A DNA stretch of 64,000 nucleotides from Algiphilus sp965216485 (GTDB taxonomy: Bacteria; Pseudomonadota; Gammaproteobacteria; Nevskiales; Nevskiaceae), in NCBI RefSeq assembly GCF_965216485.1, contig NZ_OZ244162.1:2976001-3040000 (forward strand). Direction: 5' to 3'. Under the pieces are notes generated by a model, which saw nothing but the letters and a program-made list of their open reading frames with translations, was not told where the DNA came from and made no database searches. The position numbers and the translations under genes are program-made. Positions 59,605 to 64,000 of the stretch are shown here, in pieces. Numbering within the stretch: the stretch's first letter is position 1; each line of letters opens with the position of its first letter.

Positions 59605-60528
59605 CTAGCGCGCCGGGCTGAGCCCGATCTCGCTCAGCCAGTCATTGACCCGTTGGGCGGTGGTGTCCGGGTCCTCCTGCATGAAACAGTGGCCACCCGG
59701 CAAGCCTTCGGCACGCAGACGGGGTTGCAGCCCGCTGGCGCGGCGGGCCGAAGGCGCCATGAAGAAATAGCTCGCCTCGCCGTAGAGAAACAGCGTCGGC
59801 ACCTGCAGGCGCGGGATATCACGCCAGAGATAGAGCGGGTTCTCGAAGATCTGCGCTTCCAGCTCGGGGTCGCAGCACAGCCGGCGGCGGTCGCCATCAT
59901 CGAAGGTGGCGTGACCAATGAAGGCATCCAGCGCCTCGTCGGTCCACCCCTTGTAGATGCCCCGGCCTTCCAGGGCATCGCGCGCGCCGGCCGCGTCGGG
60001 CCAGGCCTCGCGTCGGCGGCGCGCCGCCTGTGCCATCGGGTTGCGGCGCAGGGCGGCGGCGAACTTGCTGCCTAGCCAGTAGCGGCGCGGCAGGATGATC
60101 GGGTCCAGCAGGATCAGCGCCGAAAAGGCCTCCGGCATCTGCGCCACCATGCGCAGCGACAGCGCCGCGCCAAAACTGTGCCCCATGGCCACCAGCGGCG
60201 CCGTGGGCGCGCGCTCCATCAGCGCCGAGCGGATGCGGTGCACGTTGCGCGCCACGCCGTCGAATGCACGCGTGCGGTCGGATTCCCCGTGCCCGGCGAG
60301 GTCGTGCGTGATCAGCCCGAAACGCGCATCGAGGCGCGACAGCATGGGCCAGTACACCCCGCCGCAGAAGCCATTGCCGGACAACCAGTGCAGCGTGGGG
60401 CTGCCCGGGCGAGCGACGCGCTGGCGGCCACGCACCGTGAGATAGCGCTGCGTATCGCGCCACTGCCAGGCCTCAAGCTGGGAATAGCCCGCCACCGACC
60501 CCACCGCGCTGTCCGCCGGGGCGTTCAT
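59605..60528 (-). CDS. Alpha/beta hydrolase
   Basis: 307 residues. Alpha/beta hydrolase fold: oxyanion-type HWLSGNGFCGGVYWPM, LAGHGESDRTR, nucleophile GHSFGAALSLRM (GxSxG), acid in FLYGEASYF and His in PGGHCFMQEDP. Cytoplasmic, no signal peptide. Substrate not evident; resembles epoxide hydrolase/haloperoxidase-like enzymes. ATG 60528 overlaps the stop of the upstream unknown gene by 4 bp (ATGA), so both are translationally coupled. Convergent with the AraC gene at 2 bp. Confidence 0.9.
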   Translation of the reverse strand: MNAPADSAVGSVAGYSQLEAWQWRDTQRYLTVRGRQRVARPGSPTLHWLSGNGFCGGVYWPMLSRLDARFGLITHDLAGHGESDRTRAFDGVARNVHRIRSALMERAPTAPLVAMGHSFGAALSLRMVAQMPEAFSALILLDPIILPRRYWLGSKFAAALRRNPMAQAARRRREAWPDAAGARDALEGRGIYKGWTDEALDAFIGHATFDDGDRRRLCCDPELEAQIFENPLYLWRDIPRLQVPTLFLYGEASYFFMAPSARRASGLQPRLRAEGLPGGHCFMQEDPDTTAQRVNDWLSEIGLSPAR

Positions 60529-61139
60529 GCCGTGCGCACGGGCTGGTAGTCCCAGCTTAGCAGCCAGACCGGCCCATCACTGGTGTTCTCGGCCACGCAG
60601 GGCCGCATGGTGGAGGGGTGCGCCAGCATGCCGCCTTGGCCAAAGCGCTGCGGCGGTGCCACCGGCCCCACGTTGAGCTCGTGATGGCGCAGGTAAAGGC
60701 CATTGCCTTGCACCAGCATCACCACCGAGGCCGTGCCCAGGCCGTGCGGCCGCAACGGCAGTTCGCGCTGGCGCGGAATCATGATGGCGTGCGCCTGCTC
60801 GGTGCGCACGCGCTTGCCCAGCATGGAGGACACGAACTTCCAGGCGCGCGCATCGGCGATATCGAGCGCGTCATCCTCCCACTGCAGGATGTCCTCCACC
60901 ACGAAGGCCCCACCGGCGATCGGCTGGGTGCGATTGCGATCCGCAGCGGCTTCCTCAAGCACCTCGATCAGGGCCGGCAGATAGCGGTCCGCATCGGAAA
61001 AGGTGATGGCGCCGATGGTGGGCTCGGTGTGGAAGAGGTCGATGGCCGCATCTTCCGGCCACACCAGCATGTGTTTTCCCTGGAAGGGAATCAGTTGATT
61101 AGGGCGTTGATTCCGCACCGCGCGTTCCCCAGTGAACAT
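60525..61139 (-). CDS. Unrecognised soluble protein coupled to an alpha/beta hydrolase
   Basis: 204 residues, no signal peptide or membrane segment. Visible features: acidic/aromatic N-terminal half (LVWPEDAAIDLFHTEPTIGAI), a helix DRYLPALIEVLEEAAADRNR, AFVVEDILQWEDDALDI, and a basic ARAWKFVSSMLGKRVRTEQAHAI. No family recognised. ATG 61139 follows CTGGAA; the upstream TTG is weaker, and ATG 61070 (GKHMLVWPED) with AGGGAAA is a serious alternative that would shorten it to 181 residues. Overlaps the hydrolase gene by ATGA, so a joint function is likely. The 5' end faces the nrdA regulatory region. Confidence 0.65.
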   Translation of the reverse strand: MFTGERAVRNQRPNQLIPFQGKHMLVWPEDAAIDLFHTEPTIGAITFSDADRYLPALIEVLEEAAADRNRTQPIAGGAFVVEDILQWEDDALDIADARAWKFVSSMLGKRVRTEQAHAIMIPRQRELPLRPHGLGTASVVMLVQGNGLYLRHHELNVGPVAPPQRFGQGGMLAHPSTMRPCVAENTSDGPVWLLSWDYQPVRTA

Positions 61140-61211
61140 TTCCAGAGTCTGCCACAGCAAAGCCCCGCGACCCGGCGCTGATCAGCCTCCGTCGATTGGC
61201 CGCGAGTAAGC

Positions 61212-61231
61212 CGCAAAAAACTGTTTTTGCG
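61212..61231. promoter_or_regulatory. AT-rich hairpin in the nrdA upstream region
   Basis: cgcaaaaa / tttttgcg, perfect 8-bp stem with a 4-base loop (actg). It is the only AT-rich stretch of this intergenic region, and is followed by gaaagattttctt. E. coli nrdA also has an AT-rich element near its DnaA boxes; the resemblance is positional, not sequence-based. Confidence 0.5.
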
Positions 61232-61269
61232 AAAGATTTTCTTAGACAGTCAATTGCTGGACCGAGCGC

Positions 61270-61278
61270 GGTGGATAA
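61270..61278 (-). promoter_or_regulatory. DnaA box (8 of 9 matches) upstream of nrdA
   Basis: Reverse strand TTATCCACC; consensus TTATCCACA. Second, perfect box at 61348-61356 on the plus strand. Confidence 0.6.
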
Positions 61279-61347
61279 GAGCGCACCACCGCAGTGCGCG
61301 GGCGCAAGTGCCTGATTTCACAGTTTTCCAGGGGGCGATCCGGCGCG

Positions 61348-61356
61348 TTATCCACA
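61348..61356 (+). promoter_or_regulatory. Perfect DnaA box upstream of nrdA
   Basis: TTATCCACA exact match to the high-affinity consensus. About 150 bp before the nrdA ATG, so regulatory; only two boxes and no long unwinding region, so not an origin. Confidence 0.75.
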
Positions 61357-61387
61357 GCTTGCGCACCGGCTGTGCACCAAGATACGA

Positions 61388-61403
61388 ACACAGCATCTTG
61401 CGA
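61388..61403 (+). promoter_or_regulatory. NrdR-like box 1 upstream of nrdA
   Basis: acacagcatcttgcga, 11 of 16 positions match the NrdR palindrome consensus acaCwAtATaTwGtgt. Followed 16 bp later by a second box, the normal tandem spacing. Confidence 0.5.
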
Positions 61404-61419
61404 TACAGCTATCGACAGA

Positions 61420-61435
61420 ACACTACATCTGGTGC
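61420..61435 (+). promoter_or_regulatory. NrdR-like box 2 upstream of nrdA
   Basis: acactacatctggtgc, 12 of 16 positions match the NrdR consensus. Centre-to-centre distance to box 1 is 32 bp, three helical turns, as known for NrdR-regulated nrdA and nrdJ promoters. Lies 69 bp before the ATG. Confidence 0.6.
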
Positions 61436-61503
61436 ATCGTTCACTGCCAAGCCCGTCGCGAGGGGGCTTGTCGTCATCATCACCGCCGGGGAGGCACCCA
61501 GAT

Positions 61504-64000
61504 ATGCAGACCGAGACCGCTACGGCCGAAGCCGCCGTTCAACAACCCGCCGTGGCGCCTAGCCGCGCCGAACTTCAGAGCACCGCCCCCGGTGGCATGC
61601 GCGTCATCCGCCGCAACGGCAAGGTCACCGGTTTCGAACCCGAGAAGATCAACATCGCCGTCACCAAGGCCTTCCTGGCCGTGGAAGGCGGCTCGGCCGC
61701 CGCCAGCTCGCGCATTCGCGAGCGCGTGGCGCACGTGACCGATTCTGTGGTCGCGGCAGTCACCCGCAACCAGCACGGTGGCGGCACCATTCACATCGAA
61801 GACATCCAGGACCAGGTCGAACTGGCGCTGATGCGCGCTGGCGAGCACAAGGTGGCGCGCTCCTACGTGCTGTATCGCGAAGCCCGTGCCCGCGAACGCG
61901 CTGAGGCCGCCGCCGCCCAGCCGCAGGCACCGAAGACCGAGCTGCGCATGACGCGCGACGACGGCACCATCGTGCCGGTCGACACCGACCGCATGCGCAC
62001 CCTGGTCACCGAAGCCTGCACTGGCCTGGAAGGTGTGAAGCCCGAGGCGGTGCTGGAAGCCGCCATGCGCGACATCTACGACGAGATCCCCGAGTCGCAG
62101 TTGGCCCAGGCCCTGGTGATGGCCGCGCGCACCCGCATCGAGGAAGAGCCGAACTACAGCTATGTATCGGCCCGCCTGCTGATGGACAGCCTGCGCCACG
62201 AGGCGCTGACCTTCCTCAACGCGCCGGAAAGCCGCCCCACCCACGAGCAGATGACCGGGCTGTACGGCGAGTACTTCCGCCACTACATCCACCGCGCCGC
62301 CGAGCTGGAACTGGTCGACCCCAAGCTGTGCCTGTTCGATCTCGACCAGCTGGGCAAGGCGCTGCTGCCGGACCGCGACCTGAAGTTCGACTACCTCGGC
62401 CTGCAGACCCTGTACGACCGCTACTTCATCCACAGCAACAAGGTCCGCTTCGAGCTGCCGCAGGCCTTCTTCATGCGCGTGGCCATGGGCCTGGCGATGA
62501 ACGAGATCGACCGCGAAGCCCGCGCCATCGAGTTCTACCAGCTGCTGTCGTCCTTCGACTTCATGAGCAGCACGCCGACGCTGTTCAACAGCGGCACGCT
62601 GCGTCCGCAGCTCTCCTCCTGCTATCTGACCAACGTCCCGGACGACCTGGACGGCATCTTCGCCGCGATCAAGGACAACGCCCTGCTTTCCAAGTTTGCC
62701 GGCGGCCTGGGTAATGACTGGACACCGGTGCGCGGCATGGGCGCCTACATCAAGGGCACCAACGGCCGTTCCAACGGCGTCGTGCCCTTCCTCAAGGTGG
62801 CCAACGACACCGCCGTGGCGGTGAACCAGGGCGGCAAGCGCAAGGGCGCGGTCTGCGCCTATCTGGAGAGCTGGCACCGCGACATCGAGGAATTCATCGA
62901 CCTGCGCAAGAACACCGGCGACGACCGCCGCCGCACGCACGACATGAACACCGCCAACTGGGTGCCGGATTTGTTCATGAAGCGCGTCATGGAAGAAGGC
63001 CAGTGGACGCTGTTCTCGCCCGAGGACGTGCCGGACCTGCACGACCTCACCGGCGCCGAGTTCGAAGCCCGCTACGCCATCTACGAGCGTGAAGCCGACG
63101 AAGGCCGCATCACCAACTTCAAGCGCCTGCCGGCCGTGCAGCTGTGGCGCAAGATGCTGTCCATGCTGTTCGAGACCGGCCACCCCTGGGTGACCTTCAA
63201 GGACCCGTGCAACCTGCGCAGCCCGCAGCAGCACATCGGCGTCGTGCACAGCTCCAACCTGTGCACCGAGATCACGCTCAACACCAAGGCCGGCCAGGAA
63301 ATCGCCGTGTGCAACCTGGGCAGCATCAACCTGCCCGCGCACATCGACGACAACGGCGAGCTGGACCGCCCCAAGCTCGAGCAGACCATCAACACCGCGA
63401 TGCGCATGCTCGACAACGTCATCGAGTACAACTACTACTCGGTGCCGACGGCGCGCAATTCCAACCTGCGCCACCGCCCCGTGGGCATGGGCGTGATGGG
63501 TTTCCAGGACGCCCTCTACAAGCTGCGCCTGCCCTACGACAGCGACGAGGCCGTCACCTTTGCCGACCGCTCGATGGAGGCCATCAGCTACTACGCCATC
63601 AAGGCGAGCAGCGACCTGGCTGAAGAGCGCGGCAAGTATCAGAGCTTCGACGGCTCGCTGTGGAGCCAGGGCATCCTGCCCATCGACTCCATCCGCAATC
63701 TGGCCGAAAGCCGCGGCGAATACCTCAAGCAGGACGCTTCCGTCTCCGGCGACTTCGACTGGGACAGCCTGCGCGAGCGCGTGAAGACCATCGGCATGCG
63801 CAACTCCAACTGCATGGCCATCGCCCCGACCGCGACCATCGCCAACATCACCGGCGTCAGCCAGTCCATCGAGCCCACCTACCAGAACCTGTTCGTCAAA
63901 TCGAACCTGTCGGGCGATTTCACGGTGGTCAACAACTACCTGGTCAACGACCTCAAGGCGCGCGACCTGTGGGACGAAGTCATGGTCCACGACCTCAAGT
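61504..64000 (+). CDS. nrdA: Class Ia ribonucleotide reductase alpha subunit with two ATP-cones (partial, 3' end missing)
   Basis: 832 codons visible before the window ends; the frame is open throughout. Reduces ribonucleotides to deoxyribonucleotides with NrdB. First ATP-cone at about 35-120 (RVIRRNGKVTGFEPEKI ... SYVLYREARARE) and second at about 140-232 (MTRDDGTIVPVDTDRM ... YSYVSARLLMDSL), giving two N-terminal regulatory cones. Catalytic domain: substrate/redox Cys373 (SSCYLTNV), radical-site Cys587 (SNLCTEITL), Cys603 (AVCNLGSINLP) and NSNCMAIAPTATIANI near 805. Two cones are the Pseudomonas-type NrdA architecture (dATP inhibition). ATG 61504 is preceded by two DnaA boxes and two NrdR-like boxes. 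Confidence 0.96.
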   Translation, partial: MQTETATAEAAVQQPAVAPSRAELQSTAPGGMRVIRRNGKVTGFEPEKINIAVTKAFLAVEGGSAAASSRIRERVAHVTDSVVAAVTRNQHGGGTIHIEDIQDQVELALMRAGEHKVARSYVLYREARARERAEAAAAQPQAPKTELRMTRDDGTIVPVDTDRMRTLVTEACTGLEGVKPEAVLEAAMRDIYDEIPESQLAQALVMAARTRIEEEPNYSYVSARLLMDSLRHEALTFLNAPESRPTHEQMTGLYGEYFRHYIHRAAELELVDPKLCLFDLDQLGKALLPDRDLKFDYLGLQTLYDRYFIHSNKVRFELPQAFFMRVAMGLAMNEIDREARAIEFYQLLSSFDFMSSTPTLFNSGTLRPQLSSCYLTNVPDDLDGIFAAIKDNALLSKFAGGLGNDWTPVRGMGAYIKGTNGRSNGVVPFLKVANDTAVAVNQGGKRKGAVCAYLESWHRDIEEFIDLRKNTGDDRRRTHDMNTANWVPDLFMKRVMEEGQWTLFSPEDVPDLHDLTGAEFEARYAIYEREADEGRITNFKRLPAVQLWRKMLSMLFETGHPWVTFKDPCNLRSPQQHIGVVHSSNLCTEITLNTKAGQEIAVCNLGSINLPAHIDDNGELDRPKLEQTINTAMRMLDNVIEYNYYSVPTARNSNLRHRPVGMGVMGFQDALYKLRLPYDSDEAVTFADRSMEAISYYAIKASSDLAEERGKYQSFDGSLWSQGILPIDSIRNLAESRGEYLKQDASVSGDFDWDSLRERVKTIGMRNSNCMAIAPTATIANITGVSQSIEPTYQNLFVKSNLSGDFTVVNNYLVNDLKARDLWDEVMVHDLK

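Noticed and set aside
61270..61356. Possible replication origin from two DnaA boxes
   Set aside because: Only two boxes, no long AT-rich unwinding region and no dnaA or gidA nearby; position before nrdA fits regulation.
61480..63990. 836-residue open frame antisense to nrdA
   Set aside because: Mirror of the nrdA frame, composed of V, D, H, A and Q repeats without any domain; the plus strand has clear RNR motifs.

Overview
The window is about 64 kb of high-GC, gene-dense chromosome from a gammaproteobacterium. Gene order fits the Pseudomonas / Xanthomonadales / Nevskiales side of the class. The blocks that point there are proC-yggT-metX-metW-DUF4426, aroQ-accB-accC-prmA followed by fis-purH, and rpoN-hpf-ptsN-hprK-rapZ-EIIA(Man)-HPr-EI, an arrangement well known from Xanthomonas. 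The class I ribonucleotide reductase also has two ATP-cones, as in Pseudomonas. I cannot name the genus from the sequence. I saw no rRNA, tRNA, CRISPR array, insertion sequence or prophage.

Layout. 0-5.4 kb: end of a BtuF-like binding protein, ilvA, then a methionine/proline block. 5.4-12.1 kb: a minus-strand signalling group (hydrolase, outer-membrane barrel, TerB-like protein, 1180-residue hybrid histidine kinase with three receivers, receiver-GGDEF diguanylate cyclase). 12.3-22.5 kb: mixed envelope and housekeeping genes (HTTM-DUF393 protein, tatD, ilvD, serine hydrolase, DUF6351 lipoprotein, MATE exporter). 22.5-28.6 kb: cutA, a TlpA-like protein, aroQ, accBC, prmA, fis, purH. 28.6-30.8 kb: tandem GST-fold protein, DksA-like protein, and an LpxH/PlcP-type metallophosphoesterase with a three-heptamer Pho box. 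30.8-37.4 kb: regulatory PTS and rpoN cluster. 37.5-43.5 kb: aldolase-like protein, hsp20 with a sigma-32 promoter, DUF547 protein, a TVP38-flavoprotein fusion, and a 664-bp non-coding patch packed with hairpins.

43.5-58.5 kb is the most accessory-looking part. An arsenite methyltransferase gene (arsM) leads an apparent operon with pstSCAB and a MipA-type barrel. Upstream of it lies a split copper-binding RiPP (Hvf/bufferin-type) locus. hvfX-hvfA-hvfB sits at 56.6-58.5 kb, where HvfA is a secreted precursor with eight EGKCG motifs. hvfC lies about 4 kb away, fused by overlap to a metallo-beta-lactamase-fold protein. A PF10118 hydrolase, a patatin and a phospholipase D fill the space between. 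An AraC regulator is divergent from hvfX. Metal(loid) and phosphate handling is therefore a common theme of this stretch.

58.7-64 kb: AraC regulator, an alpha/beta hydrolase coupled to an unrecognised protein, and nrdA (cut by the window end). Upstream of nrdA are two DnaA boxes, an AT-rich hairpin and two NrdR-like boxes one 16-bp gap apart. Start codons were re-chosen where a Shine-Dalgarno sequence or the family N-terminus argued against the longest frame. All functional calls come from motif recognition, not database searches.
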